Shown in pieces: positions 1 to 9,666 of a DNA stretch of 64,000 nt. Both the position numbers and the translations under genes were made by a program. The first letter of the stretch is position 1. Each line of letters begins with the position of its first letter. This DNA is from Mortierella sp. BCC40632 (lineage: Eukaryota > Mortierellomycota > Mortierellomycetes > Mortierellales > Mortierellaceae): assembly GCA_011634665.1 (NCBI GenBank), contig WAEK01000027.1:62001-126000 (forward strand), in the 5' to 3' direction. The notes below the pieces were generated by a model. The model was not told the DNA's origin and did no database searches. It was given only the letters and a program-made list of their open reading frames with translations.

Positions 1-32
1 TTTCGTCTATGTGTAACGCGACAGGGAGGGCG

Positions 33-68
<36 letters not shown>

Positions 69-312
69 CAGCAGATCTCAGATCTGTTTGGCGCTTGTTT
101 CTCCTACGTCCAAGCCACACTTCGCTTGAGTAGCGCATACCAAACAGGCAACAGAGCAGCCAGACCTCTCACCATCACTAGCCCAAGGATTCCTACCCTA
201 GCCTGCCTACCACAATGCAATGAGATTCTTCAATGATACTTCTTGTGGACACTTGTAGCTTTTTATTGATCTCCTGATAAATATAAATTGACAAAGGTGT
301 CTCAGAAGCTCC
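1..312. other. Window margin without a recognisable gene
   Basis: No convincing coding sequence was found. There is a 32-base A tract at 33-64. The sequence just upstream of the first cysteine-rich gene differs from the distal upstream DNA of its two paralogues, so the duplicated homology starts close to the TATA box at 313. Confidence 0.5.
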
Positions 313-320
313 TATTTAAA
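313..320 (+). promoter_or_regulatory. TATA box of cysteine-rich gene copy A
   Basis: TATTTAAA lies 188 bases before the ATG at 501. The equivalent boxes of the other two copies lie 188 and 189 bases before their ATGs. This conserved spacing supports both the promoter and the choice of the internal ATG as the start. Confidence 0.6.
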
Positions 321-500
321 CAGGGATTTCTGGCACTGAAAAGCATCAATTCCTACCTCAAGACCTTTGTACTCACACCAGAACTCTCAACACTGGAAAT
401 AGCTACGACCATCATAAACACCATCCCCAAGAACCATCGCCTACAAGATCTTCGTTGCTTCTCCTACTCTAGTTCCAAGATTCAAAATCGTAGCCTCGCT

Positions 501-797
501 ATGATTGCACGTTTCTCACACACTTTTCTCACTCTTTTGGTCGCCCTCATCATGGTATCTGCTATGATGAGCACCATCCATGCTCAAGGCAGAGCTGGCG
601 ACGCATGTGGTAGGGCTCAAGATTGTGGCCTTGGAAAACAATGCGATGGTGGCATCTGTACCCAATACGGTGGCGAAGGCGCCCCATGTGGCCAACCTGG
701 CTACCTATGCCAAGGCGATTGCACGAACAACGTTTGTGGCCCACCACCACCACCACCGGAGCTACCACCCGATGGAGGAGCTGAATTTGGGCCATAA
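501..797 (+). CDS. Small secreted eight-cysteine protein, copy A
   Basis: This is a 98-residue protein with an N-terminal signal peptide: a hydrophobic core at about residues 8-22 and a likely cut after IHA at about residue 28. The mature part has eight cysteines spaced C-x5-C-x5-C-x4-C-x9-C-x6-C-x3-C-x4-C, then a proline run (six prolines) and an acidic tail. The frame stays open upstream to 288, but ATG 501 is preferred because it directly begins the signal peptide and sits a fixed distance from the TATA box. The spacing suggests a small disulfide-bonded apoplastic or antimicrobial-type protein, but I do not recognise the family. The amino acid sequence is identical to copy B; copy C differs. 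Function is unknown; a secreted effector-like or cell-surface role is inference. Confidence 0.75.
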   Translation: MIARFSHTFLTLLVALIMVSAMMSTIHAQGRAGDACGRAQDCGLGKQCDGGICTQYGGEGAPCGQPGYLCQGDCTNNVCGPPPPPPELPPDGGAEFGP

Positions 798-1734
798 TTA
801 AATGTGGATGATATTCAGAAGTATAGTTGTGGTTGTCCAAAACATTACAGTATTGGCTAACTTTGCAATAAAGGAGCCTCGGTTGAGCTCTCAGTCTTTT
901 TAGCATGATGGACCAAATACATTTATATAGTTTTATGGTCTATTGCATCCAACAACATACCATATGCTTTTCCTTGAATCAATTTAGAAATGCTGTTACT
1001 TGTTAAGGCCTCATCTACGACTTCAGATATGTCGGTGACAATATCTCCAAAAAGCGAATTATATCCTGATTTAGCTTTCACTTTTCAACATAGAGAATTG
1101 AACGATGACGGCAGATAGGTGTACGCGGAGATCCACCATACATACCTTCCAGAGATAGCTCTAAGTCTCAGTAACCAGCAATGCGTTAATCATCATGGTG
1201 GTGGCTTCAACAGCAGAGGGTCCCAAGAAAATATCCATCATTACAGACGAGTCATTGAAAGGCTATAGTTGGCGAGACGAGCCTCAGAAGCCTTTTGGAA
1301 ATGGTGGTTGGCTGGATGGAGAGGAGAGAAACATGAAAGCATAGATATTTTACAGTATACACTATAAGCATTTTCCACTGATGAGAACCGATAAAAGGAT
1401 CCTTGCCTGCATACCTAAATAGCAGGCGAGGTAGGTGCAGTCTGACAGGTCTGTACAGTGCAGGAGATTGATACCCGCGAACTGAACAAAAAATGAAATT
1501 GTTCATTGTAAGACTCAGAAGATTAGAGGAAAGGGGAACAAAGAAGTGTTGCATTCGGGATTAGTATATCCTAACATGATCCTGCTGATCTTGATAGACC
1601 TTCTATTGTTCGTTCAAGTGTAATTCAGCAAGTATCAAGATTGTTTTGACTACACCTGGTTTCTCTTTTCTTCTTATCTCATTGCTCGTCGTAGATACCC
1701 TGGCTCTCTACTTTCGCTCTGTCCCAAACATAGA
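798..1734. repeat. 3' flank of copy A, duplicated downstream of copy B
   Basis: Non-coding DNA that is nearly identical to 8662-9666 over its first ~760 bases and more diverged after that. The matching stretch ends at the motif TCCCAAACAT, immediately before the mobile element insertion zone. It marks the end of one unit of the tandem triplication. Confidence 0.7.
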
Positions 1735-1739
1735 AATCC
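1735..1739. repeat. Candidate target site duplication, left copy
   Basis: AATCC directly abuts the outer end TAGGCTCG of the left inverted repeat. The same five bases follow the outer end CGAGCCTA on the right, at 7513-7517. Confidence 0.5.
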
Positions 1740-2097
1740 TAGGCTCGTAACGCAGCCGCCGGTCGCCCGTAATAGCAGGAAATAAATCTTGCCTTTTTGG
1801 GCGCGCTGCTATACTTGTCTCCTTAGGCTGGTATCCAATGTGTCCTTAGTAGTGGGCCTCCCAAAAACCCTGAAGAGCCCTAATAATTTTTGACCATGTT
1901 GCGGCCATGCTCGGTGGGAAAAAAAAAAACTTGAGGGGAGCTCAGACATGCCTCCTCACTTCTTTCTTCATTCCCCATATTTTTCTCATTCACTCCCCAT
2001 TCTCCATTCTCCACCCACCATGTTCTTGAGAAAACGTAAAAGCAAATCTCCCTTTTGCCAACTTGTCAAGTCCTGCAAGCCCCAACCCTGTGTCCTC
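1740..2097 (+). repeat. Left terminal inverted repeat
   Basis: About 350 bp that match the reverse complement of 7068-7425 with only scattered differences and small length changes in A/T runs. It contains the 5' flank, the ATG at 2020 and the first ~25 codons of the helicase gene. The arm has one extra A near 2041 compared with the other arm, which breaks the shared N-terminal reading frame. Confidence 0.85.
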
Positions 2098-4162
2098 AAC
2101 AAGTCTGTCAACCAACGTCCAACATCCTGCCCAATCTTCCACCCAACCTCTAAACGACCCAATAGAGGCTGCGCTCTCCGTGCTTCCCCAGACACACTCG
2201 CAAAGTGTCAACAATATTTTAAGGTCCAACCGAAACTTGAACAGCTTCAGGCCGTGGCCAAGATCGCTCAAGGACAAGACTTCATCTTAATAGCTGGCTG
2301 TGGATGGGGCAAGACCTTGATTTATTTTTTCTGCCTTTGGTACTCTGGCCCACCGATATTATGCTTGTCATAACTCCCCTCAAGGCACTAGGCGACGAAC
2401 AACATCAGAAATTGAAGAGCCTAGGGATCAGCAGCATCAACCTCAAAAAAGAAACTCGTATTAACAACTACACACTTGGACAGGGACGGTTCAATGCTGT
2501 ATTCGTATCTCCTGAAAGCCTTTTTGAGAGCGATCGCTTCGATAGCCTTTGGTCAATGGCAAGTTGGCGGAGTGCTTTAAGAGCGATTGTGGTTGACGAG
2601 GCGCATTGTATCGTATCATGGGGCGAAAAGTTTAGGAGCGCCTATGCCAAACTTGGGCTCATCCGGAGCAAAATATCCTCAAGGACCTCTGTTATAGCTC
2701 TCTCAGCAACCTTGCCGAAGCCTATTCTTGACAAAGTCATATCTTCATTATACTTCAAGAAATTCGAAGTACTCAAAGTCAGTACCGATAGAACTAATAT
2801 AAAATACAAAGTTGCTCTGATAACTGGGCCAGCAAACGCCTTCAGATCTCTTGACTTTTACAGGACAAGACAAAGACGATAGTGTACATTGACTACCGCA
2901 AAGGGAGTTGATGCAGTGGCGAAGTATGTAGGCGGATTAATCGGCCATGAAAACGTTGCTGCGTACCATTCGGTTAAGTCATTGGAATGCAAGGCGCTGC
3001 GTATGGAGATGTTCACAAGCAACAAAATATGTATCTTAATATCAACGGAAGCTGCAGGCATGGGCTGTGATATTAACGATGTTTTCCGTGTAGTCCAATA
3101 CGGGTATCCAAAGGACATTTCCACTTTAATTCAAAGACTTGGCCGCGCTGCAAGAGATCCTCAAATGTCAGGAGTTGGATTGCTCCTTGTGCCAGAAACG
3201 CCAGCACCAAGCGTTGACCAAAAGCTTGTAGAGTATGTCAAATCTACAAGTTGCCGTCGCCGTTTCCTCAACGAATATTTTGGGAATGTACACAAAGAAA
3301 CCAAGGATTGCTGCGATGTCTGTCACCCGGACCCGCCCGTGGAGATCAGGTTCGCCTTGGAATCGCCAGGCAATAGAGAACCGTGCCGAGGCGTTCGGCG
3401 TCTCACTGCTGAGGAGAAAGAGTGCATTCATGACGATCTAATGTTGTGGAGGGAGCAAACTTTCAGGGCCGACTATTGCTATTTAACCAACTTTTTCACG
3501 CCAAACGTATTGATGTCGTTAAAAATGGTAACCAAGATTGTCGAAAAGAGCACCAAATTCACTACACCAGACTCAATCACGACGATTACAAAGTGGCTCC
3601 CCCGACACAAACGCTATCTTGAAGAGATACTTCATATCACTCAAAAGGTTCACTCAGTCACTATGACAAAAATCAACGTCGATCTCAACCTCAACCTCAG
3701 CCTCAGCCTGTCTGGATGGAGTGGTCAAGCACATTCCAAGTTGGACTACCAGTGCCCCTACCCCACTCAGCCTTGAATACCGTCGAAGAGACGTCTCTGT
3801 CTCGGACTCTCTCCATTACATCAACTTCTGAGCCCCGGGATCGACCATTACACTCTTTGGTTCAAGCGGGACATTCCTCTGGATCACCAAAGCACCCACA
3901 GGAAGACTATCCACCGGAAGACTATCCACAAGATGACCATCCACAAGATGACCATCCACAAGATGACCATCCACAAGACGACCATCCACAAGACGACCAT
4001 CCAAAAGATGACCATCCGCAGCAGCTGCAACTTCGACATTTACATGAACTGCTCGAAAAACAGAAGCAGTTACTCCAATTGAAGTTACAAGAGCTAAACT
4101 CTCAGGAACATGGTAATCCACAGTCAGGCCAGAACCAGGATCGGGAACTCAACAAAGAATAG
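2020..4162 (+). pseudogene. RecQ-like superfamily 2 helicase, frameshifted
   Basis: This is an ATP-dependent 3'-5' DNA helicase of RecQ type, read across several frames. Motifs in order: Walker A AGCGWGKT (~2295), motif Ia ITPLKALGDEQ (~2365), DEAH box VDEAHC (~2593), motif III ALSAT (~2700), motif IV TKTIVYIDYRK (~2870), motif VI QRLGRAARDP (~3130), and a RecQ zinc-binding segment ending CCDVC (~3320). The reading frame changes near 2041, near 2200, in a T run at about 2328, near 2857, at a GGG near 2903, and near 3650. The last frame ends in a (QDDHP)n tail and a Q/K/L-rich helix. The N terminus (LRKRK, then SSPASPNP in a shifted frame) matches that of the convergent gene because both start inside the inverted repeats. 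It probably acts in movement of the element. Domain identity is firm; activity of this copy is unlikely. Confidence 0.8.
3896..4020 (+). repeat. 15-bp tandem repeat encoding QDDHP units
   Basis: About eight 15-bp units encode PPEDY/QDDHP-type pentapeptides near the C terminus of the helicase reading frame. The units are nearly identical, which points to recent slippage. Confidence 0.8.
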
Positions 4163-4433
4163 CTACTACCGCGAATGAAAAACTGTCCGCGCCGCAACTT
4201 TTCCATCAGAGAAAGAGAATTTAGTAATTTAAAGAGCAAAAATTAAACTACCGAGGAGACATATTCCTCAAGATCATACTCAAACTCGGCCTCTATCGGA
4301 TCTGACTCAGGTAAAGAAAGCCCGCATAAAGTATCACAATTGTTAGTCTGTTTGTTTGCATTCTTGAACGACTGAATCTGCTCTCCTTCTGTCAATTTGA
4401 TCCACCCCTCCTCAAGTAGATCCTTCACAGGCT

Positions 4434-4570
4434 TTGGTGCTCCTTTTTGGTTACCATCGGTTGGTGCTCCTTTTTGGTTACCATCGGTTGGTGCTCCTTT
4501 TTGGTTACCATCGGTTGGTGTCCCTTCTTGGTTACCATCAGTTGGTGTCCCTTCTTGGTTACTATCAGTT
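4434..4570 (-). repeat. 27-bp tandem repeat encoding TDGNQKGAP units
   Basis: About five 27-bp units encode a nine-residue motif at the C terminus of the DUF6589 gene. The partner helicase gene also ends in a short-unit peptide repeat. Confidence 0.85.
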
Positions 4571-6779
4571 TTTTTACTCAAGATCCGTACTCTTTTAACG
4601 AATCCAAAATTCGTTGCTTATCGGCAATTGCGCTATCCTTTGTGTGCTTGACGCCACTGAATGGGACTTGGAACTCCTTCTCCACCACGGACTTGATATT
4701 TTGGAATGTCCGAATGTTTGTCGAAAGTGAATGCTCCGATGTATCCCAAAAAGCATTGCTTCCTTTGGAGGCGTAGATTACTTTTGTGAGTCGGTTGTTC
4801 TGTTCTTGATATAGATCTGTAGGTTTCCACCCATCTGGAGCTCCTGTTGAATTCACCAGCAACGATGACAATACAGCTTCCTTTGTACTTTGACTCCAGG
4901 AGTATGAAAGACCGCAATGAAGGTGAAGGAGCTCATAGGCATACCTCTTGGTCTCGCCTGCTTGGAAAATCACCGTAAGCCATTTTATCGTCTCTTCAAT
5001 GCGTCCGACATCTCCGGCTTTGATAGCAGAGGAAAGCTCAATGTAAAAGAGCGTGTCCCTGAGGAAAAGGGCGGAGTTCCTGGATGCATTCCCATCCAGC
5101 TTGTGAAAGTTGTTCGGGTTGAAGAAATCAGACAGAAGAGTCTCAACACCGGCCTTGGTGAGCTCACGAAGCTTTGCTCTTGGTGTGGCTATTAGCAAAC
5201 TTTTCCAGATCATCGGTACCGAGTGTCTCGTGCCAAGCCTTTAGAACCATTGCATCAAATACATGGCGAATAAGCTCGTCCGCTGCATGGAAATCTGCCT
5301 TGTCACGATAGATCCTTTTCCGCCCAAGCATAGAAATGCAAAAGGCAAGGGAGCCCGGTGTCGAAGCATCGCCATAATACGTCCGGAGAATTGTTGAGCT
5401 CCAAAGCATTTGTAGGTGGAATAGCTGGATAACAGGAACTATCCATTCCATTCTGTGATATGGGGAGACATCGTCCCAGCGAAGATCTTTCAGCGACCGG
5501 AGTCGTGATATCGTGAGTTGATCACCCACTAGCACAACCCTCCTCCCATTATTGAACCATTCTTGCGGTATATGAAGAGTGCTTTCGATAATAGTCTCAA
5601 TAATATCCTTGTTGCCTTCTACTGTTGATTGATCGATTTGCATTACAGGTAGTGGGAACATTCGACTCTTTTCAGGCTTCAGAACGTTAAAGGTGGGCAC
5701 GGGATTACGGCAGCAATCGTATCTATCAACATGTCGTGCGAGTACCTCCAGTAGATGGTACTTAAACACTTCCTCACGGCGACTGCAGTTTTGGGCGCTG
5801 GGTATAAGATCGTTCAAACAAAGGTGTCGAGTGGGATTGGTGTCTTTTTCAATATCCAGAAAGATACTCGACCCAATAACAGTTGCTGTAGCTCCATTCT
5901 GAAACTGGTCCAAGTTGTGGAGGCGTTGGTCAGATTTCCTTGCCGCGATGTTGATGTTGTCGTACACGATATAGAATGGGTGCTCTGCAGTATATTTTCG
6001 CACTCTCCAGAGAGCGTCACTGGTCATATGTGGTAAGGATTTGATAATTGAGGTGTATGATACCGATAGACCGATTTGACTAAGAACCTCGATGACCTTG
6101 CGTGATGTGCCTGAGCTGTACAAGAATAGACTGAGAACCCTCGGTAGAAAGTTGGCCTCTTTGTTGTGCGCGACTAGGATTATACTCATGATCGCTGGAA
6201 CCATAATATTAGGGCATCTTGTGGAGGTAGGGTTGGTCGAAACCAGTCGATTTACAAACATCGTGAGTTGTGGTGCTCTGAATGCAAAATCTTTGGCGAG
6301 CTTTGCAAGGCTAAAGTTATTGAAAACGTTGGCACTGACCCCTTTTGATGAAAGTCTGAATAAGTAGGCTGGAATTCTTTTGATTTCTTCAGCAAATAAA
6401 TCCTTTGCCAGCTCCGTCGCCGCCACTCTGGTATTTTCTAAACAAAATTCGTCGCTCATGTGCTCTCTCCATGCCTTGATAATACTGACTGGTCCATCAT
6501 GGGAGTAAAATGGCCGCAGTTTTTTTACTACAGTGGGATCTTTAGATTGGATCAGACTACACATAAAAGAGGTCAAAGTAAAGTTGTTGGCATAGATCGT
6601 TTCAAGGATATTAAGCAAGCGCATGTCGGTCTTTCGCGGAGCATTACCTGTGTCTGGCGATGGATTGGAATCTGCTGTGGCTGTGGCTATTCCTTGGGTG
6701 GGGTGTTGGGTTGTAGAACTGGAAACCGGTGGCAGACTCGTGGAGGATATGGAGCTCGGGATTACAAGACTCTGACAGG

Positions 6780-7075
6780 CACCAGTTGATGATCTTAGGC
6801 TGTTTCCTATTGCCAGCCTCTTGGAGCGTCTGGTGTTGGGGCTAGCAGGACTCTGGTTGACGTTAGTTGACAGACTTGTTGAGGATACAGGACTTGGGAT
6901 TGCAGGACTTTGATAGGCACCGATTGTTGTCAGTCTCTTGGAGTGTCTGGTGCTGGGGCTAGCAGGATTCTGGTTGACGTTGGTTGAGAGACTTGTTGAG
7001 GACACAGGACTGGGGATTGCAGGACTTTGACAGGTACCAATTGGTGGTCTTGGACTGGCGGCAGTTTGCAACTTC
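6780..7075 (-). repeat. Tandem ~125-bp repeats in the N-terminal region of the DUF6589 gene
   Basis: Three diverged units contain SPAIPSPVSSTSLSTNV followed by SPxTRxSKRL. The helicase gene retains only one such unit (SSPASPNPVSSTSLSTNV), in a displaced frame. Confidence 0.75.
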
Positions 7076-7425
7076 TTGGAGTGTCTAGGGTTGGGGCTTG
7101 CAGGACTTGACAAGTTGGCAAAAGGGAGATTTGCTTTACGTTTTCTCAAGAGCATGGTGGGTGGAGAATGGAGAATGAGGGAGTGAATGAGAAGAATGGG
7201 AATGAAGAAAGAAGTGAGGAGGCATGTCTGAGCTCCCTCAAGTTTTTTTTCCCACCGAGCATGGCCGCACATGGTCAAAGATTAGGGCTCTTCAGGGTTT
7301 TTGGGAGGCCCACTACTAAGGACACATTGGATACCAGCCTAAGGAGACAAGTATAGCAGCGCGCCCAAAAAGGCAAGATTTATTTCCTGCTATTACGGGC
7401 GACCGGCGGCTGCGTTACGAGCCTA
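7068..7425 (-). repeat. Right terminal inverted repeat (inner copy)
   Basis: Reverse complement of 1740-2097. It holds the promoter and first codons of the DUF6589 gene. Confidence 0.85.
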
Positions 7426-7492
7426 AAAAGGAAACTTTCGTTTTCGCAGTGAGGCGGCCGTTTGATTTAGAGAGGTTGGGTTTCCGAGCCTA

Positions 7493-7517
7493 GCGGCTGC
7501 GTTACGAGCCTAAATCC
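7493..7517. repeat. Second copy of the element tip plus right target duplication
   Basis: GCGGCTGCGTTACGAGCCTA at 7493-7512 repeats the 20-base outermost tip of the inverted repeat. It lies ~67 bases beyond the first tip and is followed by AATCC at 7513-7517. The intervening DNA (7426-7492) is not present at the left end. Confidence 0.65.
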
Positions 7518-7536
7518 AACTTTGAGATGACATCCA

Positions 7537-8364
7537 GAATAGGCAGAGTAGTGACGGGGGTTCTCTTGAGCACATTTATAGATACAGTGACATTCATGAT
7601 GCAGAAAAAGTAAGGGAAAAAAAAAGGGCAAGAGACCTGCCTTGCAAGAAGACACGAGAGAAGAGATAAAGCGATGCTTCCTATTATTGGCGACAGGAGT
7701 CAGCAGAGTGTTGAAGGAGGTAGTGTTTGCACCATGCAATGGCTAGTGGTTGTCTCCAACCTCCGTCCCCACAGACATCATGATGTGCATTGATTACGAT
7801 CTGTTCACGTACAACGCATAATCAAAGATGGCAGGGGTCATTCGCACTAAGGCTAGTCGACCAAGACAAGGGCGGTGGCTGACAATGGTACATGAAAAGG
7901 CTTGCATGGACAGGGACTGACAGATTGATCTAGTACTTGATCCTGCCCTTTGTTTCCTTGGGCTGGTAGCGATAAACCTTTTGCCCCTCAACCCTTTTCA
8001 ATCACCCCTTGGTTTTTTTTCGCACTTTCTCTTCTCCAGCTCGCGTCCCCTTGGTCTTTTCAACCCCTTTAGTGCCTTCGGTTTATCGTAGCACTGCTAT
8101 CACTCCTCTCTCTGCTCGCTTTTGAAGAAGGTTATCTTCTCCCTGGGTCTTCACTGTGTGCGCGATCCCTTTCTCTTATTTAAACAGGGATTTCTGGCAC
8201 TGAAAAACATCACATCCTACCTCAAGACCTTTGTCCTCACACCAGCACTCTCAACACTGGAAATAACTCCGCCCATCATAAACACCATCCCCAAGAGCCA
8301 CCGCCTACAAGATCTTCGTCACTTCTCCCACTTCCATTTCAAGATTCAAGATCGTAGCCTCGCT
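7537..8364. repeat. Upstream part of repeat unit B
   Basis: Non-coding DNA that is highly similar to 9668-10493 upstream of copy C, starting at GGCAGAGTAGTGACGG. The similarity spans nearly the whole upstream region, so B and C share distal promoter sequence that copy A lacks. I see no gene in it. Confidence 0.7.
8177..8184 (+). promoter_or_regulatory. TATA box of cysteine-rich gene copy B
   Basis: TATTTAAA lies 188 bases upstream of the ATG at 8365, the same spacing as in copy A. Confidence 0.6.
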
Positions 8365-8661
8365 ATGATTGCACGTTTCTCACACACTTTTCTCACTCTT
8401 TTGGTCGCCCTCATCATGGTATCCGCTATGATGAGCACCATCCATGCTCAAGGCAGAGCTGGCGACGCATGTGGTAGGGCTCAAGATTGTGGCCTTGGAA
8501 AACAATGCGATGGTGGCATCTGTACCCAATACGGTGGCGAAGGCGCCCCATGTGGCCAACCTGGCTACCTATGCCAAGGCGATTGCACGAACAACGTTTG
8601 TGGCCCACCACCACCACCACCGGAGCTACCACCCGATGGAGGAGCTGAATTTGGGCCATAA
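8365..8661 (+). CDS. Small secreted eight-cysteine protein, copy B
   Basis: A 98-residue protein identical in amino acid sequence to copy A, with the same signal peptide, eight-cysteine pattern and proline-rich C terminus. Gene body and 3' flank are nearly identical to copy A, while the upstream DNA matches copy C. This mosaic pattern fits unequal crossing-over or gene conversion in a tandem array. The open frame extends upstream to 8122, but the ATG at 8365 is chosen because of the signal peptide and the TATA spacing. Confidence 0.75.
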   Translation: MIARFSHTFLTLLVALIMVSAMMSTIHAQGRAGDACGRAQDCGLGKQCDGGICTQYGGEGAPCGQPGYLCQGDCTNNVCGPPPPPPELPPDGGAEFGP

Positions 8662-9666
8662 TTAAATGTGGATGATATTCAGAAGTATAGTTGTGGTTGT
8701 CCAAAACATTACAGTATTGGCTAACTTTGCAATAAAGGAGCCTCGGTTGAGCTCTCAGTCTTTTTAGCATGATGGACCAAATACATTTATATAGTTTTAT
8801 GGTCTATTGCATCCAACAACATACCATATGCTTTTCCTTGAATCAATTTAGAAATGCTGTTACTTGTTAAGGCCTCATCTACGACTTCAGATATGTCGGT
8901 GACAATATCTCCAAAAAGCGAATTATATCCTGATTTAGCTTTCACTTTTCAACATAGAGAATTGAACGATGACGGCAGATAGGTGTACGCGGAGATCCAC
9001 CATACATACCTTCCAGAGATAGTTCTTAGTCTCAGTAACCAGTAATGCGTTAGTCATTCTGGCGGTGACTTCAACAGCAGAGGGCCCCAAGAAAATATCC
9101 ATCATTACGGACGAGTCATTGAAAGGCTATACTTGGCGAGACGAGCCTCAGGAGCCTTTTGGAAATGGTGGTTGGCTGGATGGAGAGGAGAGAAACATGA
9201 GAGTATAGACGTTTTACAGTAAACACTATAAACATTCCCCACCGATGAAAACCGATAAAAGGATCCTTGCCTGCATACCTAAATAGCAGGCGAGGTAGGT
9301 ACAATCAGACGGGTCTGTTCAATGCGGGAGATCGATACTTGCGAGCTGAACAAAAAATGAAATTGTTCATTGTGAGACTCAGAAGATTAGAGTAAAGGAG
9401 AACAAAGAGGTGTTGTATTTCAGGATTAGTGTATCCTAACATGATTCTGTCGATCTATCTGGATCGGCAATATTTCGTTCAAATATAAGTCAGCAAGGAC
9501 TAACATTGTGAACGCGAGCAGAGGTTCATAAATCGGACGGAGAGTGCTTTCAGATTCATTTCTACAGGCGTCTGAGTGTTTAGACTACACTTAGTTTCTC
9601 TCCACCTCTTACTATCTCATAACTTTTGTAGATACCCTAGTTCTCTACTTTCGCCCTGTCCCAAAC
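8662..9666. repeat. 3' flank of copy B (end of unit B)
   Basis: Nearly identical to 798-1734 over most of its length, with an extra ~90-base stretch near 9480-9570. It runs directly into unit C at about 9667 without a mobile element, unlike the A-B junction. No gene is seen. Confidence 0.7.

Larger units (their letters stand above)
4243..7155 (-). pseudogene. DUF6589-family protein, candidate transposase, frameshifted
   Basis: Reading starts at ATG 7155 inside the right inverted repeat (MLLRKRK). Residues ~15-150 are a Ser/Pro-rich region made of tandem ~42-residue units. The DUF6589 core follows: a segment with LGLS-like and VSYTSIIKSL text, then HPFYIVYDNINIAAR (D about 398), then VLVGDQLTISRLRSL (D about 544), then FHLQMLWSSTILRTYYGD. 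The frame breaks near 5170; the next frame carries the conserved C-terminal half (AGVETLLSDFF to KEYGS). It breaks again near 4585 into a (TDGNQKGAP)n repeat and an acidic tail ending at 4243. Family membership is recognised from these motifs. A role as a DDE/RNase H-like transposase is inference from the aspartate spacing and from its place in a TIR element. Confidence 0.7.
1740..7512. mobile_element. 5.8-kb TIR element with RecQ-like helicase and DUF6589 genes
   Basis: The element is bounded by TAGGCTCGTAACGCAGCCGC on the left and its reverse complement on the right, flanked by AATCC on both sides. Inverted repeats of about 350 bp carry the promoters and first codons of two convergent genes: a RecQ-like helicase on the plus strand and a DUF6589 protein on the minus strand. 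It lies between copies A and B of the cysteine-rich gene. The corresponding B-C junction (TCCCAAACAT then GGCAGAGTAG, about 9656-9678) lacks it, which gives an approximate empty site. Both genes carry frameshifts, so this copy is probably not autonomous now. DUF6589 as the transposase is inference: a conserved YDN and a GDQLT about 145 residues apart could be RNase H-fold aspartates. I do not recognise it as a named superfamily. Confidence 0.75.

Noticed and set aside
2304..2330. Intron as the explanation for the frame change after the helicase Walker A motif
   Set aside because: No donor or acceptor fits, and only one T in a T run is needed to change frame, so a frameshift is simpler.
3896..4020. 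Regular 15-bp repeats that might be a CRISPR array
   Set aside because: Units are contiguous without spacers and lie in a coding frame; the genome is fungal.
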